The notes beneath the pieces were generated by a model, which did not search any database, was not told where the DNA came from, and worked only from the letters and a program-made list of their open reading frames with translations. From Pseudoalteromonas sp. Z1A8 (GTDB taxonomy: Bacteria; Pseudomonadota; Gammaproteobacteria; Enterobacterales; Alteromonadaceae), in contig NZ_WTLB01000001.1 in NCBI RefSeq assembly GCF_011378855.1, positions 124,001-188,000 on the forward strand: DNA of 64,000 nucleotides, in the 5' to 3' direction. Of the stretch, positions 38,893 through 47,178 are shown piece by piece. The position numbers were made by a program, and so were the translations under genes. Positions within the stretch are counted from its first letter, which is position 1; every line of letters begins with the position of its first letter.

Positions 38893-38919
38893 TTAAAAAA
38901 GGCGCTTAAAAAGCGCCTT
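38893..38919 (-). terminator. Terminator after fabY
   Basis: AAGGCGCTT (38899-38907) pairs with AAGCGCCTT (38911-38919), with a U-run on the minus strand. It is about 20 nt beyond the fabY stop. Confidence 0.85.
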
Positions 38920-38937
38920 GCTAACAAGTATGAGTGC

Positions 38938-40845
38938 TTAAAACATATCTTGATAGGAATTTGTTGTACTAAACGTAATTGCTTTTTCAAAGCCTGGCAA
39001 CTGAATGCTTTGCTCGTCAATTACAATGTCGTTGTCGTCAATGAGTCCGTCGCCAAAGCGGTAAATAAGCTCGTACTGGCCTAAATCGGCTTGCGTTTTA
39101 TACGTTTTCTGCGCAGCTTTAATTGCTACATTTTTCTGCGCGTAACGAGTCATAACGTCATTGCCATGGCGCTTAGCGAGCATTTGCATTGTCACTTTTG
39201 GCGAAAGCGCAACAGCGGTTGCATTGTTACCGCCAAAGCCTTTTGAATTTATAAAAGCTATATCCATTTCACCGCATTCGTAATGGCTATTACGAATATC
39301 AAGGTGGTCGGTATAAACATCGTCAGCCACTTTATCAATTGTGGTAATACCCGGCATAATATTGTGACTAAATACACCTAGAGCTATCGCTAATTGGTCG
39401 CCACTTGCTGGGGCTATAGTATGTCCAACATAAGCTTTTGGCGCTGTCACTTTCCAATTATCAATAGCAAATGTTTGTGCTACTTTGTGGTATATCAGCG
39501 ATTCTGTTACGCGGTTTAGCGGTGTACTTGAGCCATGCGCTAAAATAAAGCTACGTTCTTGTAAAGCTTCTTTACCTAAAAGGCTCGTTGCCAAAGCAGC
39601 CGATTTAGCCATGGTAATATAGTTACCAGGCCCGGGTGATGTAATTGATTTTTTTATGCCATCTGCATTAACAAATACATCAGGTACAGAGCCCATAATG
39701 TCAGCGCCTAACTCAAGAGCTAAGGCATCATCCATCAAAATCGCAACTTGTGCACCTTCACCTAATGTAAAGCCACAGTTATCCCCAAACGGACGGCTGC
39801 TTTTACGGTAATCAGGTTCTTCATCATGTGATAAGTTATCTAAACGGCGCAAACCTTCAACATTGGCAAGTGCGCTCATGTTACCAAAGCCTTCAATCAC
39901 TTCTGGTGTAATAGCACACTCAACACTTGCTACAACTGCAACACGCGTACGCCCTGCCTGTATATCGTTAACCGCTGCACGTAAGTTATACAAAAACGTA
40001 GCACAGGCTCCTGAGGTCGAAAATGTAGTCCCCACATTGCCAGTAACATACGCGTTAATAAAATCAGTCGACATGGTATTTAAACCCAGTGCCAACTGTT
40101 TAGTACTAACACGGTCGCCCTGTTGGCGTGCCTTTACTAAACCGCCAAGGCCTTTGTCGTCCATTTGGCCAATTACCGATGCTGAATAGGTACCAATTTT
40201 ATCTGGCTCTACGCTATTCATAATGTGTTGCCAATCAAGCCCTGTTGATTTAATCGCATCGGTAGCTGCAAAAATTGTCGCTTGCAGGCCACGTGGCTGA
40301 TAGCGGCTGTTATACATAACAGACGGATCAAAACCAGTTGGAAATTGCCCTGCAGATTTAATTGGGTTATCACGCGTTGAGTTGTGTTTTACATCTATTT
40401 CGGAAGCAATAGTAACTTTAACTTTTTTGCCTTCAAGTTCTTCAACCTGCCAACTAGCCGGAACCGGCGTTGGTAAGTCGCGAGCACGCGTTTCAAACAC
40501 AATAGCGTTTTCGCTTGATGCGCTTAGTGTCATTTTTTGCTGCCACGGTGTGGCATCTGCATCAAAGTGTTCTTTTTCAATTTTACGAATAAGTGTACCA
40601 GCAATAATTTGCTCACCAAAACGTGCTTCTATGTCGCTTTGCTCAACATTATTACCTTGTGTATCTTGTAATTGGCCGTTTACAACGCTTACTAGATTCA
40701 TCAGTGTGGCGAGGCCTAAAAATGTTTCACTGCGATCTTCAGCGTTTAAACTATCTAACACGATACGGCGATAACCTTGATGAAAAGAAGTACGGCCAGC
40801 GGCGTTAATACCACCCATGCCTACTATAACGGGTAATGCAGTCAT
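38938..40845 (-). CDS. fabY: Beta-ketoacyl-ACP synthase FabY
   Basis: A 635-residue ketosynthase equal in length to Pseudomonas aeruginosa FabY and matching it throughout: LPVIVGMGGINAAGRTSFHQ, QFPTGFDPSVMYNSRYQPRG, FINSKGFGGNNATAVALSP. FabY condenses acetyl-CoA with malonyl-ACP to start fatty-acid synthesis, replacing FabH. The thiolase-fold Cys-His-His set is seen: Cys281 in TSGACATFLYNL, His in LAHGSSTPLNRVTES and His in YVGHTIAPASGDQ. The first 150 residues form an N-terminal extension absent from FabB/FabF. It is divergent from a GlxA-type regulator gene, 126 nt away. Confidence 0.93.
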   Translation of the reverse strand: MTALPVIVGMGGINAAGRTSFHQGYRRIVLDSLNAEDRSETFLGLATLMNLVSVVNGQLQDTQGNNVEQSDIEARFGEQIIAGTLIRKIEKEHFDADATPWQQKMTLSASSENAIVFETRARDLPTPVPASWQVEELEGKKVKVTIASEIDVKHNSTRDNPIKSAGQFPTGFDPSVMYNSRYQPRGLQATIFAATDAIKSTGLDWQHIMNSVEPDKIGTYSASVIGQMDDKGLGGLVKARQQGDRVSTKQLALGLNTMSTDFINAYVTGNVGTTFSTSGACATFLYNLRAAVNDIQAGRTRVAVVASVECAITPEVIEGFGNMSALANVEGLRRLDNLSHDEEPDYRKSSRPFGDNCGFTLGEGAQVAILMDDALALELGADIMGSVPDVFVNADGIKKSITSPGPGNYITMAKSAALATSLLGKEALQERSFILAHGSSTPLNRVTESLIYHKVAQTFAIDNWKVTAPKAYVGHTIAPASGDQLAIALGVFSHNIMPGITTIDKVADDVYTDHLDIRNSHYECGEMDIAFINSKGFGGNNATAVALSPKVTMQMLAKRHGNDVMTRYAQKNVAIKAAQKTYKTQADLGQYELIYRFGDGLIDDNDIVIDEQSIQLPGFEKAITFSTTNSYQDMF

Positions 40846-40971
40846 AATTTACCTTTAAAAAACGTGTTATAAGAAGAACAGGCAGTTTAAATGGATTATG
40901 CACTATACATTGTGCTTTAATAGCCAAATATTCAGCACAAAAGGCCAAAAGACACTGGTCGGAGCATTTAT

Positions 40972-41982
40972 ATGACTGATAAACACACTAATCCACCACT
41001 AAACATTGCTATAGCGGTTTATCCGCATTTATTAGTGACTAGTTTAACGCTGCCAATTGAGATGTTAAGAGCCGGCGAGGCCTTCGCTAAAGGCCATATT
41101 GATAAGCAAAGTTTTAGACCGCTTGCTATAAATTTAGTGGCTAAAAATGCAGAATCTATAGCTACTCGCGCTGGCCTTGCGATAATTCCTGATTGCATAA
41201 CAACTAATGCGCCCTATAGTGATTTAATTATAGTGCCTGGTATTTGGCGCAATCCGCGCCCAGTAGTGCGTACAAATCAAGACGTAGTTGACTGGCTAAA
41301 CGAGAGCTTTAGCGCAGGCAGCCATATAATTGGTGTAGGCACTGGCAACTGCTTATTAGCTGAGGCTGGCTTACTTGATGGGCGCCCTGCTACCACCCAT
41401 TGGCACTACGCCAATCAATTTAGCCACGACTACCCGTTAGTGCGTTTAAAACCCGACTTTTTTATAACTCAGTCAGAACGCATGTATACCGTAGCAAGCC
41501 TTAATGCCCTTGCAGATGTGATCGTACATATTATTAGTCAGTACTATGGAAAAGCCGCCGCTCAACATGTAGAGCGAAACTTTTCGCACGAAATACGTAA
41601 ACCCTACGAAGATCAACGCTACCGCGAGGGCGCAGTTGACCGCCACCCCGACGAGCTAATTGCGCAAATTCAGTTTTGGCTAAAAACAAATTTAGCCACC
41701 GAGTTAAACCTGCAAGAAGTCGCTGCCCAATTTAGCTTGAGCTACCGTACTTTTACCCGCCGTTTTAGAGCCGCAACCAATCAAAGCCCTATTGAGTATT
41801 GGCAACAATTACGCGTAGAAGGTGCAAAGGAGTTACTAGCGTCATCAAATCTATCAATTCAAGAAGTAGCTTTAGAAGTGGGATATAACGACCAAGGGCA
41901 TTTAACGCGTGTGTTTAAAAAGGTATTAAGCCAAACACCCAGTGGTTACAGAAAAGTAGTTAGACGAAAGTTATTTGGTTAG
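40972..41982 (+). CDS. GlxA-type AraC-family regulator with DJ-1/PfpI domain
   Basis: A 336-residue regulator. The N-terminal DJ-1/PfpI-like domain (about residues 10-190; NIAIAVYPHLLVTSLTLPIE, SDLIIVPGIW, IIGVGTGNCLLAEAGLLDGR) carries a Cys near the nucleophile-elbow position (GNCLLAEAG). The C-terminal AraC domain (about 225-333) has two helix-turn-helix motifs (LNLQEVAAQFSLSYRTFTRR; SIQEVALEVGYNDQGHLTRV). This layout is that of GlxA-like regulators, often tied to amine or arginine catabolism. Its divergent position to fabY could indicate control of that gene, but that is inference. Confidence 0.9.
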   Translation: MTDKHTNPPLNIAIAVYPHLLVTSLTLPIEMLRAGEAFAKGHIDKQSFRPLAINLVAKNAESIATRAGLAIIPDCITTNAPYSDLIIVPGIWRNPRPVVRTNQDVVDWLNESFSAGSHIIGVGTGNCLLAEAGLLDGRPATTHWHYANQFSHDYPLVRLKPDFFITQSERMYTVASLNALADVIVHIISQYYGKAAAQHVERNFSHEIRKPYEDQRYREGAVDRHPDELIAQIQFWLKTNLATELNLQEVAAQFSLSYRTFTRRFRAATNQSPIEYWQQLRVEGAKELLASSNLSIQEVALEVGYNDQGHLTRVFKKVLSQTPSGYRKVVRRKLFG

Positions 41983-42030
41983 TCGTAATTTAATAGCACT
42001 TGTTCAAAATGTAATTATTTAAATGGCACT

Positions 42031-42055
42031 AAAAAACGCCACTTTTAGTGGCGTT
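42031..42055 (-). terminator. Terminator overlapping the mgtC-like stop codon
   Basis: AACGCCAC (42035-42042) pairs with GTGGCGTT (42048-42055) around TTTTA. On the minus strand it is followed by U4. The stop codon of the preceding gene (42045-42047) lies in the loop, so the last coding codons form the stem. Confidence 0.75.
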
Positions 42056-42557
42056 CTGACTCGTTAAATTCCTTTCGATAATAGCGCTTTTGATAGTTTT
42101 TTACTTTAGTGTGTACGCCTTTACTTAAGCTTTTAAATTTAGCTTCGAGTACGTCTACACCATATAAAATACCGACCACCAGCACCGAAAGTTTTATTGC
42201 AGCGCCAAGGTTTTCGGTCGCTATCATAACGCCTATTGATGCAAGCACCCAAATAGTCGCGGCTGAGGTTACACCAACCACCGCACCATCTTTTGCAAGC
42301 ATAACGCCTGCCCCTAAAAAGCCAATGCCTGTAATTATTTGCCCCACTACACGAGAATGATCTATTACATCCCCTTGTAAATTAAACGCAGTGGATAAAA
42401 ACAAATACGTACCCAGCGTTATTAGGGCTGATGTACGAATGCCTACAGGTTTACCACGCAATTGGCGCTCTATTCCAATAATGGCACCGCAAAAAGCCGC
42501 AGTACCAATAGCCGCCCACGAATACGGGGCTACATCAATTAAATCTAAAAAAGTCAC
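42045..42557 (-). CDS. MgtC/SapB-family membrane protein
   Basis: A 170-residue MgtC-family protein: GIERQLRGKPVGIRTSALIT, VGQIITGIGFLGAGVMLAKD and GVTSAATIWVLASIGVMIA, with about four membrane helices, then a basic tail (KVKNYQKRYYRKEFNESE) instead of the ACT-like domain. It is the third gene of an apparent operon, 8 nt after the GNAT-C39 gene, which itself follows the ATP-grasp gene. The family conserves an acidic residue and an Arg (ER...R) in the membrane core, both present. It is distinct in sequence from the other MgtC-like protein near 37.2 kb. Its role with the two upstream enzymes is unknown. Confidence 0.88.
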   Translation of the reverse strand: MTFLDLIDVAPYSWAAIGTAAFCGAIIGIERQLRGKPVGIRTSALITLGTYLFLSTAFNLQGDVIDHSRVVGQIITGIGFLGAGVMLAKDGAVVGVTSAATIWVLASIGVMIATENLGAAIKLSVLVVGILYGVDVLEAKFKSLSKGVHTKVKNYQKRYYRKEFNESERH

Positions 42558-42565
42558 GGTTAACC

Positions 42566-43678
42566 TTATATTTTATTAGCTATAGCCACCGCCGTTCTTA
42601 AACGTTGGCTACCAAACGCTGACATTTTACTAAAATCACTTCGTGCAATAGGCACATATTGGCAATCTATTGCGAGTTGCTTGTCGTTATCAGTTTCGCA
42701 AAACGGATCATGAACATACACGCAATGCTCATCAAGGTGCGTAACACACACCCAATGTGGCGATTTTTTACCATCAAAGCTGTATGTACTAATTAATAAC
42801 AGCACACTAAAGCCTTTACTTAACCACTGCTCAATATGTTCAAGCTCTACATCTTTATACGTAACCGGTATATTTGCTTGCGCTATACCATCTACAAATT
42901 GCTGGTGCACGGTAGCTAACACCACTTTTTTGTTCTCGTTACGTACGCCATCTAAAAACAAAGGCTCTGTGGTATTAACCATTACCTCGCTTTTAAAACC
43001 CCGCTTATTAGCGGCAAGTGCCAAACCAAACGGATGGCAACCACCATGACCCGATGTCATAAAAATAGTGGTACCTTCACGCCAAAGTGCTAACTCATGT
43101 GATTGAGTAAGCTCTGTAGTTGGCTCAAGTGCACCCATTGCCATTAATAGCGCAGCAGGTCCGCACGTAAACTCGGTAGTTTGCTGATACCACGGCGTTA
43201 AACGTGCTACGTTTGTCTCACTCGTTTGTCGAATGTTTTTTTGCATTCGTAGTGCGTCACTGTGGTCGTCGTAATAATCGCTGTATTGACCAAACACTCT
43301 GTAGCCTAAGCTTTTATAAAGCCCTATCGCACTGTCGTTATTTACAGCCACTTCTAAGCGAAGATAAATACGAGCCCGCTCACACGTTTCTTTTTCAAGG
43401 TTAGTAAGCAGTGCTTTTGCAATCCCCTTACCTTGCATTGTGGGTTTTACAGCAAGCGAATATAAACGCGCTAAACGCGTGCCTTTATGGCACCACACTA
43501 ACCCATAGCCGCATATTTTCTCGCCATTTTCTGCAACGAGCAAAATACCATGTTTTGCACTAAGCCAGCGCTTTAAACTACGCGGGCTTAATTTATCGTT
43601 ATTAAAGCAAGCGTTTTCAACGTCAATCAGTGCAGTTAAATCACTGCTAAGCGCCTTTCGAATAACAAGGTTGCTCAT
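42566..43678 (-). CDS. GNAT acetyltransferase fused to C39-like cysteine peptidase
   Basis: A 370-residue two-domain protein. Residues 1-150 are a GNAT acetyltransferase (LYSLAVKPTMQGKGIAKALL, the acetyl-CoA pyrophosphate loop). Residues about 158-370 resemble a C39 papain-like peptidase: Cys172 in TEFTCGPAALLMAMG, His308 in KSPHWVCVTHLD and Asp324 in VYVHDPF form a plausible triad. Its ATG lies 4 nt after the stop of the RimK-like gene and an MgtC-like gene starts 8 nt downstream, so the three are one operon. GNAT-C39 proteins partnered with RLAN/ATP-grasp ligases have been discussed as predicted peptide-modifying systems; the substrate is unknown. A GTG four codons upstream is a less likely start. 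Confidence 0.87.
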   Translation of the reverse strand: MSNLVIRKALSSDLTALIDVENACFNNDKLSPRSLKRWLSAKHGILLVAENGEKICGYGLVWCHKGTRLARLYSLAVKPTMQGKGIAKALLTNLEKETCERARIYLRLEVAVNNDSAIGLYKSLGYRVFGQYSDYYDDHSDALRMQKNIRQTSETNVARLTPWYQQTTEFTCGPAALLMAMGALEPTTELTQSHELALWREGTTIFMTSGHGGCHPFGLALAANKRGFKSEVMVNTTEPLFLDGVRNENKKVVLATVHQQFVDGIAQANIPVTYKDVELEHIEQWLSKGFSVLLLISTYSFDGKKSPHWVCVTHLDEHCVYVHDPFCETDNDKQLAIDCQYVPIARSDFSKMSAFGSQRLRTAVAIANKI

Positions 43679-43682
43679 GTTA

Positions 43683-45077
43683 TTATCCACGGCCTCGTGC
43701 TTCTAAGCGTTGTTTAAACTCATCCATAATGATCATGTATAGCTCATCGCCTAAATAGCCGTCTTCTACTTTGTGATCAATACTTGGGTTGTCGTTTACT
43801 TCAAGCACGTATGCTTTGCCTTGATGCTCTTTAACATCTACGCCATATAAACCCCTACCCACTGTTTTACATGCTTTTAATGCTGCATCTAACACCGCTT
43901 TTGGTAACTCAAAGGTTGGTAATGTTTCAAAGCCACCAGAGAAAAACCGTTTAGCGTCGTGGTTATAAATTTGCCAATGGTTACGCGCCATTAAATAGCG
44001 GCATGCATAAATTGCACGGCCATTTAACACACCCACTCGCCAATCGTATTCGGTATACATGTACTCTTGTGCAAGCACTAATGCGCTAAATTCAAACAGC
44101 TCTGTAAGCTTAGCGGCAAGCTCATCACGGTTTGAAACTTTAAACACACCTTTTGAGAAAGACCCTTCAGGCATTTTTAAAACAAGCGGATATGTAAACG
44201 CTTCTTCTAATTGCTCAAGCGTTTCATTTGCTTGATCAGCCACTACAACCGTTTTTAAACTTGGCACTTTTTGATAATTAAACGCATCGTGTAAATACAC
44301 TTTATTACAACAACGTAAAATAGACTCAGCATCGTCAATAACCACTAAACCAAGGCTTTGCGCTTTGCTCGCAAGGCGATACGTTGGGTGGTCAATCGCT
44401 GTAGTTTGGCGAATAAATAACGCATCAAACTGAGCAATATTATCAATTTCGTCAAAGCTTAATGCTTGTGCATTAATGCCGTGTTTAGCAGCTGCTTTAA
44501 TAAAGCGTGCAATGGCGTCTTTATCGCTCGGCGGTACTTTTTCGTTATGATCAACAAGTATTGCCATGTCCCATCTAAAACGACGTTGCACTGAGCCAAT
44601 GCGCCATTGTGTTTTAGTAAAGTTATCTAGCTTGGCAACAAAGTCGCTGTACTGCTGCTCATTTAAAGACGACAACGAACCTTGTTGTAATAAGCCTTGC
44701 TCATCAACAAATAAAATAGGCGCTGGGTATTGTTTAAATACCGACTTTGCCGCTTTTGATTGTAAATCGTTTAGTGCATTACCAAAGTAAAGTGTGCCGT
44801 CTATTTGGCCCACATTTAACATAGGGGCTTGGCCACTACGAAGTGCGTTTATTGTTTTTACACTTGGCAAAACTTGGTGCTTGCGCGCCTCAGCAAGTAA
44901 CGAGCAGTAGTAACCTTTGCTCAAGTATTGGCTTGAGTCGCACAGATTAATAATGCGTGTTTTTGGTTCATTTTGTTTTGGGTAATCACGTAAGTAGGTA
45001 TTAAACGTAATTACATTTTCGAACGATTGAGCAAGCGTTTGCTCGTTGTTATCAACCACAATTAAGGTTTTAAACAC
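43683..45077 (-). CDS. RimK-like ATP-grasp amidoligase with RLAN N-terminal domain
   Basis: A 464-residue ligase-like protein. Residues about 1-150 (TLIVVDNNEQTLAQSFENVI, INLCDSSQYLSKGYYCSLLA) fit the RLAN domain, found attached to RimK-type ATP-grasp enzymes. Residues about 185-455 are the ATP-grasp module: PLVLKMPEGSFSKGVFKVSN (nucleotide-binding loop), ALVLAQEYMYTEYDWRVGVL and the Mg2+-site EVNDNPSIDHK. ATP-grasp ligases form amide bonds via an acyl phosphate; RimK itself adds Glu to ribosomal protein S6. This protein is much longer than RimK (about 300) and is followed 4 nt later by a GNAT-C39 gene, so it probably makes a different peptide-like product or tag. Confidence 0.85.
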   Translation of the reverse strand: MFKTLIVVDNNEQTLAQSFENVITFNTYLRDYPKQNEPKTRIINLCDSSQYLSKGYYCSLLAEARKHQVLPSVKTINALRSGQAPMLNVGQIDGTLYFGNALNDLQSKAAKSVFKQYPAPILFVDEQGLLQQGSLSSLNEQQYSDFVAKLDNFTKTQWRIGSVQRRFRWDMAILVDHNEKVPPSDKDAIARFIKAAAKHGINAQALSFDEIDNIAQFDALFIRQTTAIDHPTYRLASKAQSLGLVVIDDAESILRCCNKVYLHDAFNYQKVPSLKTVVVADQANETLEQLEEAFTYPLVLKMPEGSFSKGVFKVSNRDELAAKLTELFEFSALVLAQEYMYTEYDWRVGVLNGRAIYACRYLMARNHWQIYNHDAKRFFSGGFETLPTFELPKAVLDAALKACKTVGRGLYGVDVKEHQGKAYVLEVNDNPSIDHKVEDGYLGDELYMIIMDEFKQRLEARGRG

Positions 45078-45144
45078 GACTTTTCCTAGTTAAGTCAAAA
45101 TATAAAAAGCATGCTTAAGTAACATTACTAAGCATTATAAATAG

Positions 45145-45200
45145 AAACACCCATCGTACTAAGTGGGCATTGCGCGAATCACTTAATACGATGGGTGCTT
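45145..45200 (-). promoter_or_regulatory. Long hairpin in the leader of the ATP-grasp operon
   Basis: The 20-nt arms 45145-45164 and 45181-45200 are inverted copies with two differences, around a 16-nt loop. On the minus strand the two differences become G-U pairs, so that RNA forms an uninterrupted 20-bp stem; on the plus strand they are A-C mismatches. The asymmetry points to a function in the minus-strand transcript, 68 nt before the ATP-grasp start codon. A U-rich stretch (GTTTCTATTTAT) follows, so it may be an attenuator. Confidence 0.55.
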
Positions 45201-45372
45201 TAACAGGTACCTACTGTACGAGTTAGCGCTTAAATTGCTTAAGCGACATGTGCTTTATATGCCCTTTTTTAAAAACGCACAAACGAGATATTTTTAGCGT
45301 GAAGATAAAAAATATTGATTAACTAATAACGCAGATTAAAATACGCGAAACAATACTTTATGAGAGTTAAAA

Positions 45373-45711
45373 ATGTCGCTGCCAGCTTGCCCAAAGTGCC
45401 AATGTGAATATATTTACGAAGACCAACAGCTGCTTGTTTGCCCTGAGTGCGCTCATGAGTGGAACCCAAATAATACAAACGATGAAGACGCTATTTTAGT
45501 TAAAGATGCCAACGGCACATTACTTAATGATGGCGACAAAGTGACAGTAGCCAAAGATTTAAAAATTAAAGGCAGCTCGCAAGTAATTAAAATTGGCACC
45601 AAAGCGGTAGTTAGAAGAGTGCTTGATAAAAAAGATCACGAACTTGATTGTAAAGTAGAAGGCATTGGCGAAATGATGGTAACAGCAAAGTTTGTGAAAA
45701 AAGCTACCTAA
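45373..45711 (+). CDS. PhnA/YjdM-family zinc-ribbon protein
   Basis: A 112-residue cytoplasmic protein aligning along its whole length with E. coli YjdM (formerly PhnA). An N-terminal zinc ribbon (CPKCQCEYIYED and LLVCPECAHEW, four Cys) is followed by a beta-rich domain (VKDANGTLLNDGDKVTVAKDL, KGSSQVIKIGTKAVVRR). The old name phosphonoacetate hydrolase does not apply to this family; function is unsettled. It is monocistronic and divergent from the ATP-grasp operon, with a structured intergenic region between. Confidence 0.93.
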   Translation: MSLPACPKCQCEYIYEDQQLLVCPECAHEWNPNNTNDEDAILVKDANGTLLNDGDKVTVAKDLKIKGSSQVIKIGTKAVVRRVLDKKDHELDCKVEGIGEMMVTAKFVKKAT

Positions 45712-45740
45712 AATTGGATATTTAAAATATAGGATGTTAG

Positions 45741-45803
45741 ATGAAAAATCATAAAAATAAATTCATCCAAGCCTTATTGTCTGTTATTGAGGCTTATTAT
45801 TAG
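45741..45803 (+). CDS. Possible 20-residue peptide downstream of the yjdM-like gene
   Basis: An ATG preceded by AGGATG opens a frame of 20 codons (MKNHKNKFIQALLSVIEAYY) ending in TAG. It lies 29 nt after the yjdM-like stop on the same strand. It could be a small peptide, the remnant of a lost gene, or chance. Nothing recognisable is encoded; the Shine-Dalgarno and amphipathic middle are the only support. Confidence 0.2.
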   Translation: MKNHKNKFIQALLSVIEAYY

Positions 45804-45906
45804 TGCGTGTAATAGATTTTGTTTAACTGCTATTAGTTGGTGTATATCTAAAGGTCCACCTACATTTAATAAGGCGAATTATCGCTTAGGTATATTTAAG
45901 CATTTA

Positions 45907-45930
45907 ACCTCCTCACCTTAATGAGGAGGT
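45907..45930. repeat. Inverted repeat containing AGGAGG
   Basis: ACCTCCTCA (45907-45915) and TGAGGAGGT (45922-45930) form a perfect 9-bp stem with a 6-nt loop. The right arm carries a full Shine-Dalgarno on the plus strand followed by ATG, and the complementary arm does the same on the minus strand (AGGAGGTTAAATG). No long reading frame follows in either direction, so a terminator between convergent genes is the simplest reading. Confidence 0.45.
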
Positions 45931-45973
45931 ATGATCAGTTTACATTTCAGTTAAAGTGCTTTTTAAGCTTTGA

Positions 45974-46183
45974 TTACCCAGTAAAGAAATCAAATACGTT
46001 ACCAAGTGTTGATGATGAACTTTTATAAAATTCAGTAAAACTACATCGACTGCATGTCACAGCGGTGTACTTTTTATTTTGAACATCAAAAATTCTTGAC
46101 CAAAAGCCACCCGAAACTCTTATTTCACCGGTATCAAATTCGTTATTATTACACTTAGAGCAAGACCAATTGTTATGTCTCAT
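45974..46183 (-). CDS. Small zinc-ribbon protein (DUF2082-like)
   Basis: A 69-residue protein with two CxxC pairs (CSKCNNNEF and VTCSRCSFTEFY) flanking a conserved middle, GGFWSRIFDVQNKKYTAVTC. It fits the family of putative nucleic-acid-binding zinc-ribbon proteins formerly listed as DUF2082/COG3478. The second half ends in a Gly/Phe-rich tail (LGNVFDFFTG). Function is unknown. It has its own start with a CAACC-rich region upstream rather than an operon partner. Confidence 0.75.
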   Translation of the reverse strand: MRHNNWSCSKCNNNEFDTGEIRVSGGFWSRIFDVQNKKYTAVTCSRCSFTEFYKSSSSTLGNVFDFFTG

Positions 46184-46381
46184 ATTTCAACCTCCATATT
46201 ATTTATGTACGGTATATTAAACACTTAAGGAACGTGTGTAGCAATTTTTTTAATAAACAAACCATAATTTAGCTCTTATATTGGTTAAGTTGGAATTTTG
46301 ATAGATGTTTGGATGGCTTTTTAATAATTGCTTTTTATAATAATTAGTATGGGGGTCATACTAATTTCACTCAGGGATTAC

Positions 46382-46699
46382 CTACTTGTTAGCTGTATAT
46401 TGCGTTAACAACAAAAATTTTCGTAAGTCTCGCTCTTGTCTCATTACGTGCAAAATATATACTTTATCGTTATCTTTTTTGTAAAATATACGACAAGGAT
46501 TCACGACCAGTTCAAGATAATTTAGGTTAGCTAACTCAATTGGTTTTTTACCTGATTCAGGAAAGAGTTCGAGACGTTCAACTTTTTCAAATATTTTGGA
46601 AACCAATTTTTTCGCTGACTGCAAATTGCTTAATGCGATATATTCAGCGATATCGTTAAGATCATCCAAAGCTGGATTAGTCCAAATTATTTCAGCCAT
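46382..46699 (-). CDS. ParE/RelE-superfamily toxin
   Basis: A 105-residue toxin-like protein: IIWTNPALDDLNDIAEYIAL at the N-terminus, LELFPESGKKP, CRIFYKKDNDKVYILHVMRQ with the C-terminal basic residues typical of the ParE branch. ParE toxins poison DNA gyrase whereas RelE toxins cut mRNA; the lack of a clear RelE catalytic set favours ParE, but this is not certain. Its ATG lies inside the end of the antitoxin gene (13-nt overlap), the classic coupled toxin-antitoxin order. Confidence 0.88.
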   Translation of the reverse strand: MAEIIWTNPALDDLNDIAEYIALSNLQSAKKLVSKIFEKVERLELFPESGKKPIELANLNYLELVVNPCRIFYKKDNDKVYILHVMRQERDLRKFLLLTQYTANK

Positions 46700-46944
46700 T
46701 TATTCATTTTATCTTTAGCTTCAACATTCGACATGGTTTCACCACGACTTATTGCCTGCTCTCCTTTTGCAAGAGACTCAAGAATTTGCATACGCTTTTG
46801 CATAAATTCATAATCATCAACATCTACTAAGTATGCAGATGGTTGTCCATGTTCAGTTATCAACACAGGTTCTTTAGAGGAATGAAGTTCAGATAATATC
46901 TTCGTTGCTTGACGCTTCAATGTTGTTACTAGTTCTACTCTCAT
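46687..46944 (-). CDS. Phd/YefM-family antitoxin
   Basis: An 85-residue antitoxin. The N-terminal Phd/YefM fold (MRVELVTTLKRQATKILSEL, EPVLITEHGQPSAYLVDVDD) binds DNA, and the C-terminal helical tail (KGEQAISRGETMSNVEAKDK) wraps the toxin. The ATG at 46944 is preceded by GGGG at a suitable distance; the frame reaches four codons further to a TTG. It lies upstream of and overlaps the ParE-type toxin gene, so antitoxin is made first and can repress the shared promoter. This is a small accessory module between housekeeping genes. Confidence 0.87.
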   Translation of the reverse strand: MRVELVTTLKRQATKILSELHSSKEPVLITEHGQPSAYLVDVDDYEFMQKRMQILESLAKGEQAISRGETMSNVEAKDKMNKWLK

Positions 46945-47178
46945 AATAATCCCCAAACAAATGTATCACTATAGTAGCACCGAGTAGCCAACTTGGGAAA
47001 TACAACTAACGAGGCTGTATAACCAACAAAATCAATTAAAACGGGAGCACCTAAAGTCAACCCTGCTCATTTTTAAACTATTAGGTACTTCTCATTATAT
47101 GCCTTTGTACAAATTGAAATACACACCACGTTACACTCTAAAAGCATAGCTATAGGTTGGATAAATGGCGGAGCCATG

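Noticed and set aside
40382-40774. Plus-strand frame of 130 codons
   Set aside because: Antisense to the conserved fabY gene, with low-complexity Ser/Leu/Ala composition.
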